64,000 nucleotides of DNA from positions 142,186 through 206,185 of the forward strand of contig NZ_FZOI01000008.1 in assembly GCF_900188385.1 (NCBI RefSeq). The letters run 5' to 3'. Each line of letters opens with the position of its first letter. Position 1 is the first letter of the stretch. The notes under the pieces were generated by a model. The model saw only the letters and a list, made by a program, of their open reading frames with translations, did no database searches and was not told where the DNA came from. The translations under genes were made by a program, and so were the position numbers. This document shows positions 24,036-31,714 of the stretch, piece by piece. The stretch comes from Azospirillum sp. RU38E. GTDB lineage: Bacteria; Pseudomonadota; Alphaproteobacteria; Azospirillales; Azospirillaceae.

Positions 24036-25340
24036 ATGCAGCGTATGTCGATCCGTCCCCGCCCCGATTGGCGCGCCAAGATGGAAGCGCTGGGCTTTGA
24101 TTTCCACACCATCCCCAGCCCGGAAGACCCCACCGGCATCTATTGGGATGAAAGTGCTTATTGGCTGCTCAGCGAGGCAGAGGTTGATCTGCTTGATGAG
24201 GCCAGCGTGGAACTGCACAAGATGTGCATTTCCGCCGCCCAGCGCATCATCAACGAAAAGCTCTATCCGCTGCTGAACATCCCCGCCAGTGCCGTGCCCG
24301 CCATCGAGGCATCCTGGGCCCGGCGGCAGGAAGGGCGGGAATTTTCCCTCTATGGCCGGTTCGATCTGGCCTTTGGCGGGGCCGGCCACGGCGATGGGAT
24401 GCCCAAGCTGCTGGAATATAACGCCGATACGCCGACGGGCCTGTATGAGGCGGCAGTGGCGCAATGGGCCTGGCTGGAAGATGTCTTCCCCGAAGGCGAC
24501 CAGTTCAATTCCATCCATGAAGGGCTGGTGGATGCCTGGCGCGGCCTGCTGCGCGCCGACCGCCGGCTGGCCGCCGATGACGGGCGGCGCGGGGCCCATG
24601 AACAGTTCCTGGCCCTGCACCTGACCTGCGCCATGCCGCATACGGAGGATGAGGGCACGCTGCGCTACATCCAGGATACGGCGACCGAAGCCGGGCTGGC
24701 CACCAAATCCATCGCCCTGTCGGATATTGGCTGGACGACGGAGACCAGCCCCTGGGACCGGTCCAGCCGGTCCTTCTTCACCGATCTGGAAGACCAGGAA
24801 ATCACCAGCCTGTTCAAGCTGACGCCTTGGGAATGGCTGGTGACGGATGATTTCGGCGGCAACCTGCTGGATCTGGTGGCGCGCGACAAGATCCGCGCGG
24901 TGGAGCCGGCCTGGAAGATGCTGCTCTCCAACAAGGGGCTGCTGGCCATCCTGTGGGAAATGTACCCCTATCACCCCTATCTGGTGGAGGCGCATTTCGA
25001 CCGCCGCGCCTTTGCCCCCGGCACCCGCGTGGTAGCCAAGCCGCTGCTGGGCCGCGAAGGGGCCAATATCTCCGTCGCCACCCTGGGGCCGGGCGGTGCG
25101 CTGGCCGGTCGGCCGGAACTGGAAACCGCCGGGCCCTATGGGAACGAGGGCTATGTCTATCAGGCCTGGTCACCGGTGGCCTCGGCCAAGGGACCGGATG
25201 CCAAGGGCGTGATGCGGGACCATTATGCCGTGATCGGTTCCTGGATGGTGGGCGATGAATGCCGGGGCATCGGCATCCGCGAAGACACCAACGTTATCAC
25301 CCACAACAGCTCCCGCTTTGTGCCGCACCGGTTTGAGTGA
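24036..25340 (+). CDS. Glutathionylspermidine synthase-like ATP-grasp protein (YgiC/YjfC family)
   Basis: A 434-residue protein carrying only the synthetase half of bifunctional Gsp: no amidase domain. Motifs include YWDESAYW, ALIEYNADTPTGLYEAA-like LLEYNADTPTGL, and a C-terminal ATP-grasp region VAKPLLGREGANI with nearby MVGDECRGIGIRED. Homologues are ATP-dependent ligases of uncertain substrate, probably peptide or polyamine. The gene ends the DUF350-PspA-DUF1190-YgiC set, and partial family A DNA follows it. Confidence 0.9.
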   Translation: MQRMSIRPRPDWRAKMEALGFDFHTIPSPEDPTGIYWDESAYWLLSEAEVDLLDEASVELHKMCISAAQRIINEKLYPLLNIPASAVPAIEASWARRQEGREFSLYGRFDLAFGGAGHGDGMPKLLEYNADTPTGLYEAAVAQWAWLEDVFPEGDQFNSIHEGLVDAWRGLLRADRRLAADDGRRGAHEQFLALHLTCAMPHTEDEGTLRYIQDTATEAGLATKSIALSDIGWTTETSPWDRSSRSFFTDLEDQEITSLFKLTPWEWLVTDDFGGNLLDLVARDKIRAVEPAWKMLLSNKGLLAILWEMYPYHPYLVEAHFDRRAFAPGTRVVAKPLLGREGANISVATLGPGGALAGRPELETAGPYGNEGYVYQAWSPVASAKGPDAKGVMRDHYAVIGSWMVGDECRGIGIREDTNVITHNSSRFVPHRFE

Positions 25341-25375
25341 GGGGGCGTCAGCTTGCTTTAACCGGGCGCCCCCCG

Positions 25376-25423
25376 GACCAGCGGTCGCTGGCCACCAAGG
25401 GGCATTGCGAATGCCCTTTGGTT
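25376..25423 (-). repeat. Family A repeat, fragment (stem 1 and hairpin 1 only)
   Basis: CCAGC-GGTC-GCTGG (stem 1) is followed by ACCAAGGGGCATT-GCG-AATGCCCTTTGGT (hairpin 1). The remaining modules are missing. It lies between the YgiC-like and DUF885 genes. Confidence 0.65.
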
Positions 25424-25533
25424 TGAGGCTTTGCCAATGTGCGACTTGCCGCGCCGCTGTCCTCGTGCCTAAAGTTTGTGCCGGGCGGCCGGGCGCTGGC
25501 TGTCCGGGATGTTGGCCGCAAGGGACGTCGTGC

Positions 25534-27387
25534 ATGAACCCGCCTCACCGCCCGCAACACCCCCCCGCACCGCCTGTAATCGGGCGGCGGGCCCTGTTAT
25601 CGGCCGGTGGTGCTTTGCTGGGCTGGGGATTGCTGGGCGGGATGCCGGTGCGGGCGGCCGGGGACGATGCGGCGCTGAACCGGTTTTTTGCCGAGACCTT
25701 CGCCGCCCAGGCCGACCGTTCGCCGGAATTGCGGACCTGGCTGGGTCTGCCCGGTGATCAGAGCGGTTGGGATGATCTGTCAGAGGTAGCCCTGGCGGCC
25801 GAGGATGCCAGGCTGGCCGACGATCTGGCGCGGCTGCGGCGGGATTTCCCGGTTGCCAGCCTGTCCCCTGCCGGGCGGCTGAACAGGCGGTTATGGGAAT
25901 ATCAGGCCGAAGAAAGGCTGGGGGAGGCGCGCTGGCGCGGCAATGCCTATGCGGCCGACCATTTCAATGGCCGCCACGGGGAGATCATCGATCTTCTTTC
26001 CACCTATCACCCGCTGCGCGATGCGGCCGATGCCCAGGCCTGGATCGCGCGGGTGCGCGGCATCGCCCAGCCGGTGGATCAGCTGATCAGCACGCTGGAG
26101 CGGCGGGCGGCACAGGGCGTCATCCCGCCGCGTTTTTCGGTGGAAAAGAGCCTGCACGCGGTGCGCAATGTGCTGATCGGCCGCCCGTTCGAGCCGGAAA
26201 GTGACGTCGACTCGGGGCTGTTGTCCGGCTTTCGCAACCGGCTGGGGCGCACCAGCCTGCCCATGGCGGAACAGGCAACGCTGGTGACCGCCGCCACCCA
26301 GGCCCTGCGGGAAGGCTTCACACCGGCCTGGACCCGGCTGTCGGCAGCGCTGACCCATCAGTTGGAGCAGGCCGATGACCGGGACGGGGTGTGGAAGCTG
26401 CCCCAGGGGCCGGATTACTACCGCTGGTGCCTGAAACGCCATACGACCCTGGACCTGGAACCGGAAATGGTCCATGCGCTGGGCCTGCAGGAGGTGCGGC
26501 GCCTGCAGGAAGAAATGGTGGCGGTGAAGACGCGTGCCGGCTTCAGCGGCGATCTGGTTGCCTTCAACCAGTTCCTGCGCAGCGATCCCCAGTTCTATTT
26601 TCCCAATGATGAAGATGGCCGCGCCGGCTATCTGGCCGGCGCACGCTTGATTCTGGACAAGGTGAAAGGGGCGCTGGAGGGCCAGTTCACCCTGAAACCC
26701 AAGGCGCCCCTGGAGGTGCGCCGGTTTGAGCTGTACCGGGAGGGCAGCGAGACCATCGCCCGTTATTCCCCGCCGGCCAGCGACGGCTCCCGCCCCGGCA
26801 TCTATTACGTCAATCTCTCCAACATGAAGGAAATGCCGATCTGGCAGATGGAGGTGCTGGCCTTCCATGAAGGGCTGCCCGGCCACCATATGCAGATGGC
26901 CCTGGCGCAGGAAATGACCGGCCTGCCGGAATTCCGCCGGCATCAGACGCACACGGCCTATGTGGAAGGCTGGGGGCTTTATTCGGAACGGCTGCCTAAG
27001 GAGCTGGGCTTTTACGAAGATGCTTATGCCGATTTCGGGCGGCTCAGCTTCGAACTCTGGCGGGCGATCCGGCTGGTGCTGGATACCGGCATCCATGTGA
27101 AGAAATGGTCGCGCCAGCAGGCCATCGATTATTTCACCAGCAATTCCGCCTTCACCGCCGAGGTGGCCGCGCGGGAGGTGGATCGCTATATCGTCTATCC
27201 CGGTCAGGCCTGCGCCTATTATCTGGGCCTGCGTAAATTGCTGGAATTGCGTGAAAAGGCGAAGAAGGAGCTGGGCCACGCTTTCGATATCCGGGGCTTC
27301 CACGATACGATCCTGGCCAATGGCTCGGTGCCGATGGGCGTGCTGGAACAGGTGGTGGATGGCTGGATCGAGGGACGGCGGGGCTGA
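25534..27387 (+). CDS. DUF885 family protein, exported
   Basis: A 617-residue protein with a twin-arginine-like signal (IGRRALLSAGGALLGWGLLGG, cleavage near VRAAG). The body is typical of DUF885, with the histidine-rich motif AFHEGLPGHHMQMALAQE, a likely metal-binding HE....HH site, and the C-terminal QACAYYLGLRKLLELREKA segment. Some members have been described as metal-dependent peptidases or lipases; activity here is unproven. A longer in-frame start at 25255 would run through the end of the previous gene, so the ATG at 25534 was chosen. Confidence 0.85.
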   Translation: MNPPHRPQHPPAPPVIGRRALLSAGGALLGWGLLGGMPVRAAGDDAALNRFFAETFAAQADRSPELRTWLGLPGDQSGWDDLSEVALAAEDARLADDLARLRRDFPVASLSPAGRLNRRLWEYQAEERLGEARWRGNAYAADHFNGRHGEIIDLLSTYHPLRDAADAQAWIARVRGIAQPVDQLISTLERRAAQGVIPPRFSVEKSLHAVRNVLIGRPFEPESDVDSGLLSGFRNRLGRTSLPMAEQATLVTAATQALREGFTPAWTRLSAALTHQLEQADDRDGVWKLPQGPDYYRWCLKRHTTLDLEPEMVHALGLQEVRRLQEEMVAVKTRAGFSGDLVAFNQFLRSDPQFYFPNDEDGRAGYLAGARLILDKVKGALEGQFTLKPKAPLEVRRFELYREGSETIARYSPPASDGSRPGIYYVNLSNMKEMPIWQMEVLAFHEGLPGHHMQMALAQEMTGLPEFRRHQTHTAYVEGWGLYSERLPKELGFYEDAYADFGRLSFELWRAIRLVLDTGIHVKKWSRQQAIDYFTSNSAFTAEVAAREVDRYIVYPGQACAYYLGLRKLLELREKAKKELGHAFDIRGFHDTILANGSVPMGVLEQVVDGWIEGRRG

Positions 27388-27467
27388 GCCTGCGCCCGGC
27401 TGTATGCTCCACGCCCCTTGGTACAAACGCCTGGCAGGAAATGGCGCGGGCGGGCAATGAATCGGTG

Positions 27468-27492
27468 TCGATATTGCCCTATACCATATCGA
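27468..27492. promoter_or_regulatory. Candidate operator upstream of phhA
   Basis: TCGATAT (27468-27474) and ATATCGA (27486-27492) form a perfect inverted repeat with an 11-base AT-rich spacer (TGCCCTATACC), about 90 bases before phhA. Lrp/AsnC-type or other aromatic-amino-acid regulators would be plausible partners, but no regulator gene is adjacent. Confidence 0.4.
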
Positions 27493-27582
27493 TATACCCC
27501 CATCCGCAAGGAAATGCCCGCCCGGCAGCGGTAAAATTGCGCAAAGGCCCCAACCGACAGAGAGGGGGCAAGGGAGGAACCC

Positions 27583-28464
27583 ATGCGCGACGAAACCGAC
27601 TTTGCCAGCGCCGTGGCCGCCAGCGGCAAGACCGCCAGCCGCCTGCGCGGCGATTACCGCCAGGTGGCGGATGATTACAGCATCGACCAGGGCTGGGACC
27701 ATTACAGCGCTGCCGACCATGCGCTGTGGCGGGCGCTCTATGACCGGCAGGCGGCCCTGCTGGCCGATTATGCCGCGCCGGAATTCACCGCCGGGCTCGC
27801 CCGGCTGGATGCGCGCGACGCCATTCCCGATTTCCGCCGCACCTCCGACCTGCTGGACCGGGCCACCGGCTGGCGGCTGCTGGCCGTGCCCGGCCTGATC
27901 CCGGAGAAGGAGTTCTTCGACCATCTGGCCAACCGGCGCTTTCCCGTCACCAACTGGCTGCGTCAGCCGGCGGAGATGGATTATCTGGTGGAACCGGACG
28001 TGTTCCATGATTTCTTCGGCCATGTGCCGCTGCTGACCCATCCGGTCTTTGCCGATTACCTGCAGGCCTATGGCCGGCACGGGGCACTGGCCATTGCCGC
28101 CGGGGGGCTGGAACCGCTGGCAAGGCTTTACTGGTATATGGTGGAATTCGGCCTGATCAATACATCCCAGGGCCTGCGCGCCTATGGGGCGGGGATGCTC
28201 TCCTCCCACGGGGAAACCCGCTATTGCCTGGACAGCCCGCAGCCGCACCGGGTGGGTTTCAACCTGGAACGGGTGATGCGCACCCGTTATCGTATTGATG
28301 ATTATCAACAGACCTATTTCGTACTCGACAGCTATGACCAGCTGTTCGACGCCACGGCAGGCGATCTGACGGCCCTGTTCGCCAAGGTGCAGGCCCTGCC
28401 GGCGCTGGACCCGGCTGAGACAGCGCCTGGAGACCGGCTGTTTGCACCGGTGCGGCGGCCATAG
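27583..28464 (+). CDS. phhA: Phenylalanine-4-hydroxylase
   Basis: A 293-residue non-haem iron, tetrahydropterin-dependent monooxygenase that converts phenylalanine to tyrosine. Iron ligands His142 and His147 (EPDVFHDFFGHVPLL) and Glu188 (YWYMVEFGLI) are in place, as is SYDQLFDAT near the C-terminus. The regulatory ACT domain of animal enzymes is missing, as usual in bacteria. GGGAGG lies upstream of the ATG at 27583. The usual partner for cofactor recycling (phhB) is not in the window. A strong terminator follows at 28504-28534. Confidence 0.96.
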   Translation: MRDETDFASAVAASGKTASRLRGDYRQVADDYSIDQGWDHYSAADHALWRALYDRQAALLADYAAPEFTAGLARLDARDAIPDFRRTSDLLDRATGWRLLAVPGLIPEKEFFDHLANRRFPVTNWLRQPAEMDYLVEPDVFHDFFGHVPLLTHPVFADYLQAYGRHGALAIAAGGLEPLARLYWYMVEFGLINTSQGLRAYGAGMLSSHGETRYCLDSPQPHRVGFNLERVMRTRYRIDDYQQTYFVLDSYDQLFDATAGDLTALFAKVQALPALDPAETAPGDRLFAPVRRP

Positions 28465-28503
28465 GCCCGGACATCGCACCCTTTTACGCGTCGCTTTCCG
28501 ATC

Positions 28504-28534
28504 AAGGGGTGCCCAGTGCGGCACCCCTTTTTTT
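28504..28534 (+). terminator. Rho-independent terminator after phhA
   Basis: AAGGGGTGCC-CAGTGC-GGCACCCCTT followed by TTTTTG. A strong stem with an immediate U-run. Confidence 0.92.
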
Positions 28535-28744
28535 GTATCCTTCCCTTGTCTCCCCGCCCCCGCCGAAGGTCGGGGTTATCGAACTGTTAAAGATATTTCA
28601 AAATAATCATTGCTGGATCTCATAATCAAAAATTCAAACGCTCTCTCCAGCCATTTTCCCGATATATCGCACAATGGCGGCTCTGTTGCGGTGATGTCAC
28701 AGTGATTTGCAAAGGGGCAAATCAACAAATCTCATGCTTGTGAC

Positions 28745-28773
28745 GTGTAACATTACTGTCATTTTGCTGTAAG
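28745..28773 (+). promoter_or_regulatory. Three-unit Pho box upstream of the porin gene
   Basis: GTGTAAC-ATTA-CTGTCAT-TTTG-CTGTAAG: three 7-base CTGT-type units with 4-base AT-rich spacers, an exact 11-base periodicity. The last two units match the PhoB consensus CTGTCAT-4-CTGT(A/C)A(C/T) closely. The start codon is 44 bases on, and a -10-like CAGATA (28786-28791) lies at suitable distance. An additional inverted repeat GATTTGC...GCAAATC is upstream at about 28702-28721. This predicts induction by phosphate starvation. Confidence 0.75.
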
Positions 28774-28816
28774 AAACGAAGTGCTCAGATAGGGCAACAT
28801 CCTGGGAGGATACACG

Positions 28817-30118
28817 ATGAAGTTGAAGTCTGCCGCCACCAAAGCTTTGTTTGCTGGTGCTGCCCTGGTGGCCATGTCGGCCGCTTCCCCCGCCTTTGCC
28901 CAGCAAACCGGGGAGGTGGACGCGCTGAAGGCCCAGGTGAAGGAATTGCTGTCCCGCATTGAAAAGCTGGAAAAGGCCGCCCCTGCCGCCGCTCCTGCTG
29001 CTGGTGCCGGTTCGGCCAGCGCTGCCCCCGCAGCGCCCAAGGATGTGCCGCTGGTCTCCGCCAGCGCCTTCAAGGCGCCGCAGATCGTGCAGTCAGGCAA
29101 CAGCAAGCTGAAACTGACGCTGACCGGCTGGGTCAACCGCATGGTGACCTATGCCGATGATGGCGTGGCCAACGATTTCATCTTCTCTGACAATAACGGC
29201 GCTTCCACCCGTATCCGCTTCACCGGCGTGGCGAAGCTGAATGATGAATGGAGCGCCGGCACCGATATTGAGCTGGAGGCGATTTCCGCCAACAGCCGTT
29301 CGACCGGGCTTTACACCGACAGCGGCGCCTTCGCCTTCAATGAACGCAAGCTGGAATTCTTCATTGAAAGCACGCGCTTCGGCCGCCTGTGGGTGGGCCA
29401 GGGCGATACCGCTTCCAACATCACGTCGGAAATCGATCTGTCCGGCACGGCCAATCTGGGTGGCTATGCCGATGTCGGCGCCACCTTCGGCGGCATCGGC
29501 ATCCGCAACAAGACCACCAAGGCCACGGTCGGCACCGTCAACAGCCTGTTCAACGATCTGGACGGTCTGCACCGCGAAGACCGGGTGCGTTATGACACCC
29601 CCACCTTCGCCGGCGGCTTTGTCGGGTCCACCAGCGTCACCCAGGGCGGGGCGATGGATGCGGCCCTGCGCTATAATGGCAAGATCGGCACTACCATGGT
29701 GGCCGGTGCGGTCGCCTATGCCAATTCCGACAGCCGCGATGTCGCCGGCTTCGATTTCGGCAACCAGTATAACGGCTCCGTCTCCGCGCGGCTGGAAAAT
29801 GGCTTCAACGTGACCTTCGCCGCCGGTACGCGGGAACAGAAGGCCGGGTTCGACACCAATTTCTGGTACGGCAAGGTGGGCTATCTCGCTAAGTTGAACG
29901 ATCTGGGCAATACCGCCTTCTCGGTGGATTATTTCACCCAGGATGATTTCGCCGTGCGCGGTGCCAAGGGCAAGGCCTATGGCGCCTATGTGGTGCAGGT
30001 GATCGATGCCCTGTCCACCGACCTCTATGCCGGTGTGCGCAACCATCAATATGATCGCCCCAACGTCTCCTATTACGACGCCTTGGCTGTCATGACCGGT
30101 GCCCGCGTCCGGTTCTGA
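28817..30118 (+). CDS. Outer-membrane porin, probably Pho-regulated
   Basis: A 433-residue porin. The signal peptide MKLKSAATKALFAGAALVAM is cleaved after SPAFA; residues about 33-53 are a short coiled-coil (EVDALKAQVKELLSRIEKLEK), followed by an Ala/Pro linker and a beta-barrel ending in aromatic F (ARVRF). The coiled-coil and barrel arrangement matches trimeric OprP/DcaP-like porins. The Shine-Dalgarno is GGGAGGA. A Pho box lies upstream and a strong terminator downstream, so it is monocistronic. Phosphate or phosphate-ester selectivity is inference from the Pho box. Confidence 0.88.
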   Translation: MKLKSAATKALFAGAALVAMSAASPAFAQQTGEVDALKAQVKELLSRIEKLEKAAPAAAPAAGAGSASAAPAAPKDVPLVSASAFKAPQIVQSGNSKLKLTLTGWVNRMVTYADDGVANDFIFSDNNGASTRIRFTGVAKLNDEWSAGTDIELEAISANSRSTGLYTDSGAFAFNERKLEFFIESTRFGRLWVGQGDTASNITSEIDLSGTANLGGYADVGATFGGIGIRNKTTKATVGTVNSLFNDLDGLHREDRVRYDTPTFAGGFVGSTSVTQGGAMDAALRYNGKIGTTMVAGAVAYANSDSRDVAGFDFGNQYNGSVSARLENGFNVTFAAGTREQKAGFDTNFWYGKVGYLAKLNDLGNTAFSVDYFTQDDFAVRGAKGKAYGAYVVQVIDALSTDLYAGVRNHQYDRPNVSYYDALAVMTGARVRF

Positions 30119-30176
30119 AAAAGCTCTGCTGGAATCCGGGGTGGTCTTGCGACAGCCACACCGGATTTCTCCCTTC

Positions 30177-30206
30177 GCCCGGCCTTTCTGAAGGCCGGGC
30201 TTTTTT
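30177..30206 (+). terminator. Rho-independent terminator after the porin gene
   Basis: GCCCGGCCTT-TCTG-AAGGCCGGGC followed by six T. Confidence 0.93.
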
Positions 30207-30258
30207 ATGCCCGGTTGACGCGCCCGGCAGACATGCTATGTCCCCAACCGGATATTGA

Positions 30259-30543
30259 ATGAAAGCGGGCGGGGTTGGCGTGAACGGATGGCAATGGACG
30301 CTGCTGGTGCATTTCGGGCTGGCGGTTCTGGCCGTCTGGCCGGCGATCCGGCTGCTGGGCCGGGCCGGGCTGCCGCGCGGCTGGGTGATCTGGCTGGCGC
30401 TGCCGGTGCTGGGCTGGCCCATCTTCACCAGCCTGCTGGCCTTCAAGCCCTGGCCCACCCTGCCGCCACGGCCGGAAAAGCTGCATCCGCGTGAAAGGCT
30501 GCGCCGCGCCCGCGACGCCGCTGCAGCCCAGAAGGGGAAATAA
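30259..30543 (+). CDS. Small membrane protein, unknown
   Basis: A 94-residue protein with two hydrophobic helices (about 13-33, LLVHFGLAVLAVWPAIRLL, and about 41-60, WVIWLALPVLGWPIFTSLL) and a basic, Pro/Arg-rich C-terminal tail (RERLRRARDAAAAQKGK). No family was recognised. It is separated by only three bases from the next small membrane-protein gene, which in turn overlaps the glycerophosphodiesterase gene, so the three form an operon. Confidence 0.75.
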   Translation: MKAGGVGVNGWQWTLLVHFGLAVLAVWPAIRLLGRAGLPRGWVIWLALPVLGWPIFTSLLAFKPWPTLPPRPEKLHPRERLRRARDAAAAQKGK

Positions 30544-30546
30544 GCC

Positions 30547-30789
30547 ATGCCGGTTTTTGGTGACAGTGTGGAACTGTTCCTGTTTCTGCCCGGCTGGCTG
30601 GCCACGCTGATCGTGGTGCTGTCCATCACCTGGACCATCTGCATGGCCGGGGTGGCGCTGGGCAAGATCGGGCGTAACCCGCTCTGGGCCCTGGTGGTCT
30701 TCCTCTGGTTTCCGCTGCTGACGGCGGGCCTGTGGTACATGGCGCTGGCCCGCTGGCCCCGGCTGGACCAGAAGCCGCCGGCGGGTTGA
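30547..30789 (+). CDS. Small membrane protein, unknown
   Basis: An 80-residue protein with two helices: LPGWLATLIVVLSITWTICMAGVAL and NPLWALVVFLWFPLLTAGLWYM, then a short basic tail. Tryptophan-rich. Its stop TGA overlaps the ATG of the following glycerophosphodiesterase gene (TGATG), a sign of translational coupling. No family recognised. Confidence 0.75.
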   Translation: MPVFGDSVELFLFLPGWLATLIVVLSITWTICMAGVALGKIGRNPLWALVVFLWFPLLTAGLWYMALARWPRLDQKPPAG

Positions 30790-31562
30790 TGCCGATGCGG
30801 CGGGCCGGGCGGCATCCCTATCTGGACCATGACGGCCCTATTGCCTTTGCCCATCGCGGCGGCGGGCTGGAAGCGCCGGAAAACAGCCTTGCCGCCTTTG
30901 CCCGCGCCATCGATCTGGGCTTCCGCTATATCGAAACCGATGTGCAATTGACGGGCGATGGCCGGCTGATCATCTTCCACGATGATATGCTGGACCGGCT
31001 GACCGATGGGCAGGGGCGGGTGGGCGCGCTGCCCTGGTCCGCCATTGCCCAGGCCCGCATTGCCGGGCAGGAACCGATCCCCCTGCTGGAAGAGGTGCTG
31101 GAACGCTGGCCGGACCTGCACCTGAACATCGATCCCAAAAGCGACCGTGCCGCCCTGGCTTTGCCCGACATGCTGCGCCGGTATGGCGCGCTGGGTCGGG
31201 TCTGCGTCGGTTCCTTTTCCGGCGCGCGGCTGGCGCGGCTGCGGCGGGCGCTGGGGCCGGACCTCTGTTCCAGCGCCGGCCCGGCCCAGGTGGCGCGCGT
31301 CTGGTTCGGCGCGCATGGCCTGCCGCTGGGGCGGCCGGGCAGTGACTGCCTGCAGGTACCCCGCCGCCATCATGGCCTGCCCATCGTTACCCCCGCCTTT
31401 ATCCGCAACGCCCATCGCCACGGGCTGCCCGTGCATGTCTGGACGGTGGATGAGGCGGCGGAGATGGAATATCTGCTGGATATCGGGGTGGACGGGCTGA
31501 TCAGTGACCGTCCCACCCTGTTGCGCGATGTGCTGCAGCGCCGGGGGCAATGGCGGGGATAA
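30789..31562 (+). CDS. Glycerophosphodiester phosphodiesterase (cytoplasmic, UgpQ type)
   Basis: A 257-residue enzyme that splits glycerophosphodiesters into glycerol-3-phosphate and alcohol. Catalytic features are present: H22-R23 (AHRGG), the metal site ENS with E49-D51 (ETDVQLT), and H64 (FHDDMLDR). No signal peptide. It is the third gene of a tight operon and overlaps the preceding gene by one base. Its role in phosphate scavenging fits the nearby Pho-box porin, though a terminator separates them. A family A hairpin begins directly after the stop. Confidence 0.92.
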   Translation: MPMRRAGRHPYLDHDGPIAFAHRGGGLEAPENSLAAFARAIDLGFRYIETDVQLTGDGRLIIFHDDMLDRLTDGQGRVGALPWSAIAQARIAGQEPIPLLEEVLERWPDLHLNIDPKSDRAALALPDMLRRYGALGRVCVGSFSGARLARLRRALGPDLCSSAGPAQVARVWFGAHGLPLGRPGSDCLQVPRRHHGLPIVTPAFIRNAHRHGLPVHVWTVDEAAEMEYLLDIGVDGLISDRPTLLRDVLQRRGQWRG

Positions 31563-31563
31563 A

Positions 31564-31709
31564 ACCAAGAGCCATGGATCATGGCTCTTGGTTTCTTTAT
31601 GTTCCCTCAAGTGCCGGGCGCTGCCTCCGGCAGCTTGGCTTACGCGCCCATGGGGACGCGGGCCGGCAGTCGCCGGCCTCCAAGGGGCATGGGTCATGCC
31701 CCTTGGATA
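31564..31709 (-). repeat. Family A repeat, copy 6 (full length, reverse orientation)
   Basis: Read on the plus strand: hairpin 2 is AACCAAGAGCCATG-GAT-CATGGCTCTTGGTT (perfect 14 bp), then the linker TTCCCTCAAGTGCCGGGCG and stem 3 CTGCC-TCC-GGCAG. The linker CTTGGCTTACGCG follows, with stem 2, then stem 1 GGCCGGC-AGTC-GCCGGCC and hairpin 1 CCAAGGGGCATG-GGT-CATGCCCCTTGG. Both terminal hairpins have sequences unlike copy 3, but the core is the same. It lies between convergent genes. Confidence 0.88.
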
Positions 31710-31714
31710 ACCCC

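Noticed and set aside
25891..28524. 877-codon minus-strand frame across DUF885 and phhA
   Set aside because: Runs antisense through two well-supported genes and has the usual low-complexity His/Gln-rich composition.
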